From NCBI GenBank assembly GCA_903887415.1, contig CAISPO010000037.1:62001-126000 (forward strand): a DNA stretch of 64,000 bases, read 5' to 3'. The translations under genes were made by a program, and so were the position numbers. Below, in pieces: positions 8,153 through 18,594 of this stretch. A model generated the notes under the pieces. It ran no database searches. It was not told the DNA's origin and was given only the letters and a program-made list of their open reading frames with translations. How positions within the stretch are numbered: position 1 is the stretch's first letter; each line of letters starts with the position of its first letter. Source of the stretch: an uncultured Bacteroidota bacterium. GTDB lineage: Bacteria > Bacteroidota > Bacteroidia > Chitinophagales > Chitinophagaceae.

Positions 8153-8452
8153 TACCATACCTATTTGTTTGAAATATCACATTTTTCATAGAAAAAAAAG
8201 TTTTGTGGATAGCCTTGGTTATTTTGTTGATTGTCAATGATTTGATTTTTAGAAAATGTCACAAACGTATCGCATTAGTATCACAGCGCCTTTCATTGAT
8301 GTAAATTTTAAATATTCATAAATTGCAGTTCGTTTTGCCGCTGTTTGACCCACAAGACTACGATAAATGGCCGCAAGAAATGTGCCGGAACGATGTGACT
8401 GCCAGAAAAGAAATCCACATTTTTTCGGGGATTGAAAATCCCTATCGATGTT

Positions 8453-8475
8453 GTTCGGGATCATAAATCCCGAAC
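8453..8475. repeat. Hairpin GTTCGGGAT/ATCCCGAAC
   Basis: Perfect 9-bp stem with a 5-base loop (CATAA). A weaker GGGATT/AATCCC inverted repeat immediately precedes it (about 8439-8453). No T-run follows, so it is not an obvious terminator. Confidence 0.55.
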
Positions 8476-8553
8476 GGCGGTGGATCAGCTACATTGTTTT
8501 ATCAGCACGTCACTACGCGAATGAGATCTCTGCCGGACGCGAGCCAACCATCC

Positions 8554-8607
8554 CTGCCTACGGCAGGCAGGCCAGCCTGAAAACACTGCTTCGCTATGTT
8601 TTCAGGC
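8554..8607. repeat. GC palindrome plus 11-bp hairpin
   Basis: CTGCCTACGGCAGGCAG (8554-8570) is a near copy of the palindromes at 38681-38700 and 56353-56370. Right after it comes a perfect 11-bp stem GCCTGAAAACA/TGTTTTCAGGC (8575-8585, 8597-8607) with an 11-base loop. Confidence 0.6.
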
Positions 8608-8689
8608 ATCCAGACCTGCGGTCGTGCACTCGCTGGCCCTTGAAAAAAGGAGGGGAGTGTGTTGCGTGCCTAGCGCGAGGAGCCGCATA

Positions 8690-9451
8690 TTATTCATTTT
8701 TTTGGATGGGTTGAACTTTTGTCAATAACTTATAGCAATTTACCGGCTTTGGATAACTGTTTTTATCCAGTTGTAATTGCATAAGGTGTAAATGGGTTGG
8801 CGACCGTTTTTTGCGCGCATTAAGGCCAGTACGCCCTACAGTGGCAATGACATCCCCAGGCTTTACAATATCACCTAATTTCACAAATATTTTATTGTTG
8901 TGGGCATAATAGAAAAAATAATTGGAATCAGGTTCAAATATCCAGATATAGTTACCACCGCGCTGGCTGCCTGTCGAGTCCCAATTTGTTTCTAATGCAA
9001 CAACAACGCCACCTGTCATAGAAAAAACGCTGACGGGTTTGTTGGTAAAATCATCTATTGCGTCCTGGTTTTTGTCCCTGATAAAAATGTCGTGTGCCGG
9101 ATGCCCACCATGTTTATTCCCATCAAAATAATCGTATCCAGAAGCAATAAAACCATCACCATTTTTACCGCCGACAGCTTTGGCATTATAACCGCTTAGT
9201 GGGAATACCCATGTATCAGCTTTAAACCCTTTATTTGCGTGTGCGTAATAATATTTTTTAATTTCCGGAAGCAAGTGCTGCATCTGCCTTAATCCATCAG
9301 CCTTATTTATTTGCCTGTCCCTGATTTTTATGTTCAGAGCATTGAAATCAACGCAAAGGTGTATATTTTCCTGTGCAGTTGCCAAAGTAAAATTCATTAC
9401 CAGGCACACGGCAAGTATCCGACCAATGAGCTGTTTTTTATTCATCTTCAA
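8690..9451 (-). CDS. M23 (LytM-type) zinc metallopeptidase, exported
   Basis: A 253-residue protein with an N-terminal signal peptide (ILAVCLVMNFTLATAQ). The M23 zinc and catalytic residues are all visible: H117 and D121 in HPAHD, H184 in YYAH, and H220/H222 in THLHL. Family knowledge makes it a peptidoglycan or glycyl-bond endopeptidase acting in the periplasm. The region 30-90, before the domain, is family-unknown. The gene overlaps the end of the DUF4846 gene by 14 bases (9438-9451), so the two are translated from one message and probably act together on the cell wall. ATG at 9445 is an alternative start. Confidence 0.9.
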   Translation of the reverse strand: MKMNKKQLIGRILAVCLVMNFTLATAQENIHLCVDFNALNIKIRDRQINKADGLRQMQHLLPEIKKYYYAHANKGFKADTWVFPLSGYNAKAVGGKNGDGFIASGYDYFDGNKHGGHPAHDIFIRDKNQDAIDDFTNKPVSVFSMTGGVVVALETNWDSTGSQRGGNYIWIFEPDSNYFFYYAHNNKIFVKLGDIVKPGDVIATVGRTGLNARKKRSPTHLHLMQLQLDKNSYPKPVNCYKLLTKVQPIQKNE

Positions 9452-10271
9452 ATCTCATTAGCTGACCAATAGTAAAAACCCATTCGGGGGTAATAATGTT
9501 GGTATGCGTATCGTCCATTTCATACCATGGGCTTAGCGCAGCGCTCCCGGGATTAACCAATACCTGCATTTCCTGTGCGGGCATATAGCCTTGTGCCAGC
9601 AGGTAAATCTTTTTTCCTTCTTTGTTTTTTGCAACGTCAAGCACTATCTCCGCGTGTCCTGGTGAGCCGCCTTTTATCAATATATCGCCTGGCTGGATGG
9701 CGCTATACTCCACATCCTTCAGCTCTTTAGAAAGAGAAAGGGTGCCACAATAAGTATAAATAACGTCCATGTACTTACAGAAACTACTGTAAGTATGATC
9801 GGCCGGCCCCTTTTTTACCCACTGCGCTTTATTACCATTGAAGGCAATCCTATAGCCCTCGGCCCATTTGCTGTAGTCTGCCCTGAAACCGTTTGTAAGG
9901 GTAAAATGTATTTTATTTTCCTGATGGGTAGTAAACAGGTATTCTGCCCGTACATGCATGATCACATCTGCACATTGTTGCAGATCTTTATCTCCTATTG
10001 GCATATCGATTACTGCCACATAAACGCCATTATTGTCTTTGATCCGGCCGTTGTAATAATGAACCATTGAGCTGACAGGTTTTAATTTTAAACCTCTCAG
10101 ATATTCAGCAAATGAACCTTTAATAACATTTACTTTCGTATAACCTGTTGGTGCAGCTATCCGGTCATTTACGGTTTGCCCTACAGGGTTAATAAATGTA
10201 GATTGCTTTTGTTTGCCATATGCAATTATAGTGACGGTGAAAAAAAGTATAAAAACAAACGTTATGCGCAT
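9438..10271 (-). CDS. DUF4846 family exported protein
   Basis: A 277-residue protein with a signal peptide (MRITFVFILFFTVTIIAYG). The segments FAEYLRGLKLKP, VYVAVIDMPIGDKDLQQCADVIMHVRAEYLF and FTLTNGFRADYSKWAEGYRI match the DUF4846 family pattern. The C-terminal half, with PGDILIKGGSPGHAEIVLDV, looks like a compact C/H-type fold reminiscent of NlpC-like or SH3-like wall proteins, but I see no catalytic cysteine. Role unknown. Overlap with the M23 peptidase gene suggests a joint role in cell-wall turnover (inference). Confidence 0.8.
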   Translation of the reverse strand: MRITFVFILFFTVTIIAYGKQKQSTFINPVGQTVNDRIAAPTGYTKVNVIKGSFAEYLRGLKLKPVSSMVHYYNGRIKDNNGVYVAVIDMPIGDKDLQQCADVIMHVRAEYLFTTHQENKIHFTLTNGFRADYSKWAEGYRIAFNGNKAQWVKKGPADHTYSSFCKYMDVIYTYCGTLSLSKELKDVEYSAIQPGDILIKGGSPGHAEIVLDVAKNKEGKKIYLLAQGYMPAQEMQVLVNPGSAALSPWYEMDDTHTNIITPEWVFTIGQLMRFEDE

Positions 10272-10599
10272 AAGATGTTTTGCAATCCAAATATAGTTAT
10301 TTTAAATTCCCGATAATTAATAAAGGATGGGTTTTCGCATTACAATTTATTTACTAGCCACAGGAATCGAAAAATTCACCCAAATATTTTGTTATGGATA
10401 AAAATAATAACTAATTTCATGCGTTGGATAGTTGCTATTAGTGCTCTTTTGGGCTATAGTAGTTTATTCAGCGGTCATGTTTCGGCGGGGCTCACCATGA
10501 CAACCGATCTTTCAGCTTCTGTAAAGTGTGGTATCATTTCTCAGAGGGCAGTTAGTCCCCGAATAAAAATGCTGTTTGCTATTTGTACGAAGATATTTT
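10272..10599. other. Intergenic region between divergent DUF4846 and T9SS-protein genes
   Basis: About 330 bases without a credible gene. It must contain both divergent promoters, though I could not fix either. It also holds an imperfect palindrome (10475-10502) shared with 43259-43286. Confidence 0.5.
10475..10502. repeat. 28-base dispersed repeat, copy 1 (TCATG...CCATGACA)
   Basis: TCATGTTTCGGCGGGGCTC then ACCATGACA. The copy at 43259-43286 matches 25 of 28 positions. Ends are inverted (TCATG/CATGA). Both copies are intergenic. Confidence 0.7.
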
Positions 10600-13500
10600 A
10601 TGAAAAAAATACCGGCCTATCTGCGAAGCCTTTTTGTCTCCGTACTATTATTGATAGTTAGCGCGAGCGCGTATGCGTCGCATGTAGTGGGTGTGGACTT
10701 GTTCTATACCTGGCAGAGCGGCAATACTTATAAGATAACGCTGATCGTATATGGCGACTGCGGCCCGCTGAGCGCCACAGCTTTTGCATCCCTGCCTACC
10801 GCAACTCCGAACATCTGCATTTATGACGGCAATACCAATATAGATAATATTAACCTTGCCATACAGCCGCCATCGGCGGGTGTGGAGATAACACCAGTAT
10901 GCCCGGCAGATGTGGACCTGACGCAATGCACCAATACTTCTTATACCATACCAGGGATCAAAAAATTTGTCTATACCGGTACTTATACGCTGCCTTATAC
11001 CTCGGCAGTATGGCGGTTTGTGTTTATCGGGTTCATGGGAGATGGGGAGGCGGGCAGGGCCGCGGCGATCACCAATATAACGGGCGGCTCGATCATAGAG
11101 GTTGAGGATACCCTTAACAATACGGTGTATCATAATACCAGCCCTGACCTTACCGTAGTGCCTACACCGTTCTTTTGCCTGGACAACAGCGACAACTATA
11201 ACCCGGGCGCTATAGATCCGGATGGTGACAGCCTTACATTCTTCCTGGTTCCCGGCATAAATTCCCCTGCTGCTATCAGCGGAACAACAACAACGTTCTG
11301 CGGCATAGGGAGCGCAGTAAGTTATGTACCCCCTTATACGCCTACGGCGCCTCTTGCCACAACCAGTTTTGCTTTCGACCCGACCAACGGGCAAATTACT
11401 TTTTACCCCAACGCACTGCAACGATCGCTGGTGGTGTATAATATCGAGGAGCGCCGAGATGGAGTATTTGTAGGCACAAGCCAAAGGGAAATGACATTCC
11501 TGGTACTCACCTGCACTACGCCGGCTATCTCGGGTGTACTTAGCGGCGCCGTAAATGGCACGATAGTAGATAGCACGCATTTCCAGACCTGCGCTAATTC
11601 GGGCCCGTTCTCGGTAAACATAAATCCTGTGGAACCCGGCACTACCAATGATATTACAGTAACCTATGCAGGCTTGCCCACAGGGGCTACATTTACCACA
11701 ACCGGTAACGGCACCACCACACCGCACTGTACTTTTACCTGGAACTCCACCGGGGTAACACCAGGCACCTATACCTTTTTTGTTACTTATACTGACAATA
11801 ACTGCCCGCTGGCCGGTGTGCAGACAATAGCCTACACCATTACCATAATGACGTTGCCCACCATCAGCTATTCGCTTGTTTCGCCAGCTACGTGCACCAA
11901 GAAAGCGGCCATATCCATTATACCTGGCGGCGGCGGCACAACATGGGCCATAGACCTCTCCAGCGGGCCGGGGGACACGATACAGTCGTGGGTATATCAT
12001 GGCGCGCCATTCACTGACAGTATTGTTCCGGGTACTTATACGCTGACCATATACACAAACCCCGGCCATGTGTGCAAGGCGGACCTGGTCTTTACGGTAA
12101 ATCCGCCGGTAGCTATAGTGCCTACGGCAACATTTACCAACCCCAGCTACTGCGGCAACAATGACGGTACCATAACGCTGCACCACTTGCCGGCAGGTAC
12201 CACTGATACTGTAAAGTTCACCTACAACGGCGTAGTACAACCGCCGCAAGTGCATGTAGTGGCTGCAGACAGCACTGTGGTAATAACGGGCCTGCTTGCA
12301 GGAACTTATACCGGCATAACTGCAACGTACGGAAATTGCGTTTCAACAACCGTGGGCCCGGTGGTGCTGGTGAACCCGCCATTCACCATGCGCGCGCTCA
12401 CCTCTGTAAACCCGACCTGGTGCGGGTACTGCAATGGTTCTATTACCTTGTACGGGCTGCGGCCTGGTGAAACCGATACCATAACCTATATTTATGCAGG
12501 CAGCGTTGCAGCTCCTGTTTATCATTTAATCGGGGCAGACAGCACTGTGACGCTTAGCGGCCTGTGCCAGGGTACCTATCTTAACTTTGTAGCCAAGACC
12601 TTTGGCGTATGCGTATCGAACGCATTGGGGCCGGTAACGCTTTCTGTGCCGCCGTTTACTATGCGGGCGCTAACATTTACGAATCCTACCTGGTGCGGAT
12701 CTTGTGATGGTACTATAACTTTTTACGGCCTTCATCCCGGCCAGACGGACACGATCAGTTATTTCTATAATGGCGCGGCTGTGACATCGGGTGGTTTCCT
12801 TGTCGGGGCTGACAGTACCTTGACGCTGACGGGCCTGTGCGCCGGTGTTTATGCCGACTTCGTGGCAAAGACAGCAGGCATATGTGTGTCGAACACGCTG
12901 GGGCCGGTGACCCTTACCACACCGCCCTTTACGATGCGCGCTATTACGGCTACCAACCCGTCTTATTGCGGCCTGTGCGATGGAACGATAACGCTATACG
13001 GCCTGCACCCCGGCCAGACGGATACGGTAAACTATACGTATAACGGCGTAGCGCAGCCACCGGTGATACGACTAATACCTGCAGACAGCCAGGTGATCAT
13101 TACCGGCCTTTGCGCGGGCACCTATGCTAACTTTGTAGCGCATACCGATGGTACCTGTATATCCAATACGCTGGGGCCGGTGACACTTACCGTGCCGCCA
13201 TTTATCATGAGGGCTATCAGCTTCACTAACCCGGATTACTGCGGTGTGTGCAATGGTACGATAACCCTGTATGGCCTGCATCCCGGAGAAACGGATACCG
13301 TTACCTATACTTATAATGGAGCAGCGCAGCCTCCCGTGGTAGTGTTTATCCCGGCAGACAGCCAGGTGGTGATCACGGGATTGTGCGCTGGTGTTTATGC
13401 CAATTTCATTGCGCATACCGGAGGGGTTTGCGTGTCTAATACGCTAGGCCCGGTGACACTTACCGTGCCGCCGCTTGTAGTAAGGGCTATAGGTTTCACA

Positions 13501-15804
13501 AATCCGGACTACTGCGGTATCTGCAATGGCACAATAACCCTGTATGGTTTGCATCCCGGAGCGCTTGATACCATTGATTATACGAAGGGTGGGGTGGCGC
13601 AAACGCCCATTATCCTCACCATACCTGCGGACAGCATGATGGTGCTGACGGGGCTATGCGCGGGCGTGTATGATAATTTTGTGGCCCATGCGGGCGCTGG
13701 CTGTGTGTCTAATTCTTTAGGGCCGGTAACACTTACCGTGCCGCCATTTTCTGTTCGTTCGCTCACGTTCACCAATCCGGATTATTGCGGCATTTGTAAT
13801 GGCACAATAACCCTGCATGGTGTTTATCCCGGAGAGTTGGATACCGTGAACTATACCTATAATGGCGCGGCTCAGCCGCCGATCATCCTCACTATACCGG
13901 CAGACAGTATGGTGGTGCTGACCGGATTGTGCGCAGGCGCTTACGATAATTTTATTACGAATACAGGCGGTGTCTGCGTTTCAAATACGCTGGGGCCGGC
14001 CGATCTCACCGTGCCACCGTTTACCATGCGCGCGCTTAGCTTCACCAATCCCGACTTCTGCGGTATCTGCAACGGTACAATAACTTTGTATGGGCTGCAT
14101 CCCGGAGAACTGGATACGGTGAACTATACGTTTGACGGTGGAGCGATGCCGCCTATTATTCTTACCGTACCGGCAGATAGTATGGTATCGCTGACGGGAT
14201 TGTGTTTTGGCACTTACGCTAATTTTGTTGCCAATACCGGCGGTGTCTGCGTGTCGAACACCTTAGGCCCTGCTGATCTTACTGTGCCGCCGTTTACTAT
14301 GCGCGCAACTACCTACACTAATCCTACCAAGTGCGGTTTCTGCGACGGCAGCATAACGCTGTATGGATTGCACCCGGGGCAGACGGATACGGTGACTTAT
14401 TCATTCAACGGGGCGCCGCAACCCGGCGGAGCCTACCTGATAGGGGCAGACAGCACAGTGCTGCTATCGAGCCTGTGCGAGGGTATCTACAGCAACATCG
14501 TGGCCAAGACCGGCGGTGTATGCGTAACTAATGCGCTGGGGCCGGATACACTCGTAGCTCCACCGATCATAGACAGCTTTACCTATGTGGTGCACGAAGG
14601 ATGTAATGGCGATACCGTTGTTTGCACTAACTACTCCTGGCCTGCTTCTGACCTTACCTATACGTGGTCGTTTGGTGATGGCAGCACGAGCACCGCTACC
14701 AATCCGTCGCACATATATACGGCATCGGGCACATTTACCTTAAAGCTGATCATTACAAATACGCGCTGCGTAGATAGCATGAAGCAGGATGTGGAGCTGA
14801 AAAACCTGATCGTGGCGGGCTTTACGGCGGTGCCGGACAGCTTCCTGTGCCAGGGGAAACCAGTGGTATTTACCAATACATCTACAGGGGTGTCACTCAA
14901 CTATACCTGGCTGTTCGGGGATGGGGCTACGACTTCAACTACCGATGCAACTCATATTTTTTACAACTCGGGTACTTACGATATCCAGCTTATAGTGACG
15001 AACTATGTGCCGTGCAGTGATACCGTGACCTTGCCGATAACTGTGGACTCACAGAGCGCAATAAGCATCAATGCAACCGATACGGTATTGTGCGGCGGGC
15101 ATGATGTTACCTTCACCGGCATCTATACCTCATTTGGCAATACCGGCGTTATCTGGACGTTCAGCGACGGCGGCTTAATTCAGAATCAAAATCCGGTTGT
15201 GCATGGGTTTGCATCCGGGGGTGTATATACGGTGTCTGTGGAGGCATTCTACAGGGCTTGCCCGGATACCAGCACATGGAAGCAGGTGGTTATTTTCGGC
15301 TATCCTTCTATTGACCTTGGACCGGATACATCAATATGCGCCGGCAGCACGGGCATAACACTGATGGATAATGTCAATGCAGGCAATACAATGGCGAAAT
15401 GGTTGTGGAGCAATGGCGAGACCACACCATACACAGCAGTGGTAAGCCCCGGATATTACTATTGTACAGTGACCATAGGAGGCTGCTCTGCGACAGATAC
15501 CGTATGGGTGCAGAACGGCTGCTTCCTGGATATACCGAATGCCTTCACGCCGAATGGAGATGGATCGAACGATTATTTCCTGCCACGGCCATTACTGGGC
15601 AGGGGCCTCGCGAGCTTTACCATGAATATCTATGACCGGTGGGGAGAGCTGATATTTACCACTAATAATACCGAGGGCAGGGGATGGGATGGCCGCTTCA
15701 ATGGAGTGATGCAGCCGGAAGGGGTGTATATCTATGTGATCGATGCCAGTTTCATAGATGGTGAGAAAGAGCACCACCAGGGTAATGTGACACTGCTGAA
15801 GTAA
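10600..15804 (+). CDS. Giant T9SS (type B sorting) surface protein with nine tandem repeats and PKD domains
   Basis: Starting at the ATG at 10600 (MKKIPAYLRSLFV..., signal peptide ending AYAS), the product is 1734 residues; an earlier in-frame ATG at 10576 is less likely because it would precede the signal peptide. The N-terminal part (about 25-500) is a secreted scaffold beginning SHVVGVDLFYTW. Nine tandem repeats of about 91 residues follow (about 508-1320), each with NPxxCGxCxGTITLYGLHPG and a TNTLGPVTLTVPPF-like end. Next come PKD-type domains (WSFGDGS, WLFGDGA, WTFSDGG, about 1340-1560). The C-terminus (about 1645-1734) has IPNAFTPNGDGSNDYF and YDRWGELIF, the gliding-motility-associated/type IX secretion type B signal. 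The protein is therefore probably exported by T9SS and surface-attached; an adhesin role is inference. A strong terminator follows. Confidence 0.92.
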   Translation: MKKIPAYLRSLFVSVLLLIVSASAYASHVVGVDLFYTWQSGNTYKITLIVYGDCGPLSATAFASLPTATPNICIYDGNTNIDNINLAIQPPSAGVEITPVCPADVDLTQCTNTSYTIPGIKKFVYTGTYTLPYTSAVWRFVFIGFMGDGEAGRAAAITNITGGSIIEVEDTLNNTVYHNTSPDLTVVPTPFFCLDNSDNYNPGAIDPDGDSLTFFLVPGINSPAAISGTTTTFCGIGSAVSYVPPYTPTAPLATTSFAFDPTNGQITFYPNALQRSLVVYNIEERRDGVFVGTSQREMTFLVLTCTTPAISGVLSGAVNGTIVDSTHFQTCANSGPFSVNINPVEPGTTNDITVTYAGLPTGATFTTTGNGTTTPHCTFTWNSTGVTPGTYTFFVTYTDNNCPLAGVQTIAYTITIMTLPTISYSLVSPATCTKKAAISIIPGGGGTTWAIDLSSGPGDTIQSWVYHGAPFTDSIVPGTYTLTIYTNPGHVCKADLVFTVNPPVAIVPTATFTNPSYCGNNDGTITLHHLPAGTTDTVKFTYNGVVQPPQVHVVAADSTVVITGLLAGTYTGITATYGNCVSTTVGPVVLVNPPFTMRALTSVNPTWCGYCNGSITLYGLRPGETDTITYIYAGSVAAPVYHLIGADSTVTLSGLCQGTYLNFVAKTFGVCVSNALGPVTLSVPPFTMRALTFTNPTWCGSCDGTITFYGLHPGQTDTISYFYNGAAVTSGGFLVGADSTLTLTGLCAGVYADFVAKTAGICVSNTLGPVTLTTPPFTMRAITATNPSYCGLCDGTITLYGLHPGQTDTVNYTYNGVAQPPVIRLIPADSQVIITGLCAGTYANFVAHTDGTCISNTLGPVTLTVPPFIMRAISFTNPDYCGVCNGTITLYGLHPGETDTVTYTYNGAAQPPVVVFIPADSQVVITGLCAGVYANFIAHTGGVCVSNTLGPVTLTVPPLVVRAIGFTNPDYCGICNGTITLYGLHPGALDTIDYTKGGVAQTPIILTIPADSMMVLTGLCAGVYDNFVAHAGAGCVSNSLGPVTLTVPPFSVRSLTFTNPDYCGICNGTITLHGVYPGELDTVNYTYNGAAQPPIILTIPADSMVVLTGLCAGAYDNFITNTGGVCVSNTLGPADLTVPPFTMRALSFTNPDFCGICNGTITLYGLHPGELDTVNYTFDGGAMPPIILTVPADSMVSLTGLCFGTYANFVANTGGVCVSNTLGPADLTVPPFTMRATTYTNPTKCGFCDGSITLYGLHPGQTDTVTYSFNGAPQPGGAYLIGADSTVLLSSLCEGIYSNIVAKTGGVCVTNALGPDTLVAPPIIDSFTYVVHEGCNGDTVVCTNYSWPASDLTYTWSFGDGSTSTATNPSHIYTASGTFTLKLIITNTRCVDSMKQDVELKNLIVAGFTAVPDSFLCQGKPVVFTNTSTGVSLNYTWLFGDGATTSTTDATHIFYNSGTYDIQLIVTNYVPCSDTVTLPITVDSQSAISINATDTVLCGGHDVTFTGIYTSFGNTGVIWTFSDGGLIQNQNPVVHGFASGGVYTVSVEAFYRACPDTSTWKQVVIFGYPSIDLGPDTSICAGSTGITLMDNVNAGNTMAKWLWSNGETTPYTAVVSPGYYYCTVTIGGCSATDTVWVQNGCFLDIPNAFTPNGDGSNDYFLPRPLLGRGLASFTMNIYDRWGELIFTTNNTEGRGWDGRFNGVMQPEGVYIYVIDASFIDGEKEHHQGNVTLLK
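12125..14560 (+). repeat. Nine tandem ~273-base coding repeats
   Basis: The codons for NPxxCG recur at about 12137, 12407, 12680, 12953, 13226, 13499, 13772, 14045 and 14318, so the period is 270 then 273 bases. Copies 5-8 are the most alike at DNA level and the outer copies more diverged. This is the pattern expected from unequal recombination in the middle of an array. Confidence 0.9.
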
Positions 15805-15830
15805 CATTTAGAAGGTATCTGATTTTTTTT

Positions 15831-15856
15831 AGGCGTTCCGATGGCGCCTTTTTTTA
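15831..15856 (+). terminator. Rho-independent terminator after the T9SS protein gene
   Basis: AGGCG (15831-15835) pairs with CGCCT (15845-15849), followed by TTTTTTT. It starts 26 bases after the stop codon. Confidence 0.8.
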
Positions 15857-15923
15857 TCAAAACTTTCCCTTTAAAATTCGGAAATTTGCTTTGTGGTGTA
15901 GCCTATGCTATACGCAGTGTTGT

Positions 15924-15951
15924 GTAGAGACGCAAAATCTTGCGTCTCTAC
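15924..15951. repeat. REP-like hairpin, arm GTAGAGACGCAA
   Basis: Perfect 12-bp stem GTAGAGACGCAA/TTGCGTCTCTAC with a 4-base loop, in the leader of uvrB (36 bases before its ATG). Same family as 43813-43836, and related to 8131-8152 and 40178-40206. Confidence 0.85.
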
Positions 15952-15987
15952 CGGAGCAATTATTACAAATAACGAGAGGCCGGAAAA

Positions 15988-18018
<2,031 letters not shown>

Positions 18019-18050
18019 AGGGTTATTTACCTTCGTTAGGTGGTCTCGTA

Positions 18051-18077
18051 TTTGTCATGCTGAGGCACGAAGCATCT
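18051..18077. repeat. Left 27-base inverted repeat flanking the GIY-YIG ORF
   Basis: TTTGTCATGCTGAGGCACG then AAGCATCT. It is the exact reverse complement, over 27 bases, of 18528-18554. A solo copy with two mismatches sits at 5422-5448. Confidence 0.9.
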
Positions 18078-18133
18078 ACACACCAAAAGGGAATTGCTTA
18101 ATTTGTGTCTAAAAGCAGCTTTTCTAGTCAGAT

Positions 18134-18442
18134 ATGAAACCATTAGGTGTTCACAATTATTACGTTTACATTCTTACCAATGTCAACAAAAATGTCTTTT
18201 ATATTGGTGTTACAAATTCTGTAGAAAACAGAGTTGAACAGCACAGGGCCGATGCTAACGGAGAGAAGAAAACCTTTGCAGGCAGATATAATTGCATTTA
18301 CGTGCTTTACTTTGAACGGTTTCAATTTATCAATGATGCCATATCCCGTGAAAAAGAATTGAAAGGTTGGACGAGAGCGAAAAAGGAATCGCTAATAACC
18401 AGCTTTAATCCGAAATGGGAATTTTTAAATCCGCAATGGTGA
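18134..18442 (+). CDS. GIY-YIG nuclease-family protein (URI-like)
   Basis: A 102-residue single-domain protein. The GIY-YIG core appears as YYVYILTN (9-16) and YIGVT (23-27). A conserved arginine (R33 in NRVEQH) and the metal-binding glutamate (E73 in SREKELKGW) are present, so the active site looks intact. Stand-alone proteins of this size are common in Bacteroidota but their role is not established; related modules drive homing endonucleases and UvrC. The ORF lies in a 504-base unit bounded by perfect 27-base inverted repeats, which suggests the gene travels with or acts on that repeat (inference). It lies downstream of uvrB, but proximity to a repair gene may be chance. Confidence 0.9.
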   Translation: MKPLGVHNYYVYILTNVNKNVFYIGVTNSVENRVEQHRADANGEKKTFAGRYNCIYVLYFERFQFINDAISREKELKGWTRAKKESLITSFNPKWEFLNPQW

Positions 18443-18527
18443 CTTACAGAATAGTTGCGGTTTGCAGGTTTCGTGGCTTTTGCACCCATATCCTGGCAAG
18501 AAACGCGAGTACCTTCATCGTGAGTAA

Positions 18528-18554
18528 AGATGCTTCGTGCCTCAGCATGACAAA
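18528..18554. repeat. Right 27-base inverted repeat flanking the GIY-YIG ORF
   Basis: AGATGCTTCGTGCCTCAGCA then TGACAAA. Exact reverse complement of 18051-18077. It begins 86 bases after the GIY-YIG stop codon. Confidence 0.9.
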
Positions 18555-18594
18555 AGCAAGTAAGACCCAAGACAGTGAGCAAGGTGGATGCTAT

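Larger units (their letters stand above)
7779..8689. other. Gene-free, repeat- and hairpin-rich intergenic region
   Basis: About 910 bases with no ORF that looks like a real protein. It holds one copy of the 63-base element (7881-7943), three ACTTCCGGTTT-like direct repeats (8068-8110), a GAGACGGCA hairpin (8131-8152), a GTTCGGGAT/ATCCCGAAC hairpin (8453-8475), a GC palindrome (8554-8570) and a GCCTGAAAACA/TGTTTTCAGGC hairpin (8575-8607). It lies between two minus-strand genes. Confidence 0.7.

Noticed and set aside
8249-8464. 71-residue open frame in the 7.8-8.7 kb gap
   Set aside because: No recognisable motif, and it begins in a hairpin (GTTCGGGAT repeat); better explained as chance in repeat DNA.
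7779-8689. tRNA or other standard RNA gene in the long intergenic gaps
   Set aside because: No TψC-type GGTTCGA-box with matching acceptor arms was seen in this or the other long gaps; the hairpins present do not form a cloverleaf.
8448-8714. 88-residue open frame on the plus strand in the same gap
   Set aside because: Built mostly from the hairpin and palindrome sequences and runs into the end of the M23 gene on the other strand.
10648-12255. 535-residue open frame on the minus strand opposite the T9SS protein gene
   Set aside because: Shadow of a repeat-rich, GC-biased coding region: composition is Cys/Arg/Tyr-rich nonsense with no motif, and the plus-strand protein is clearly real.
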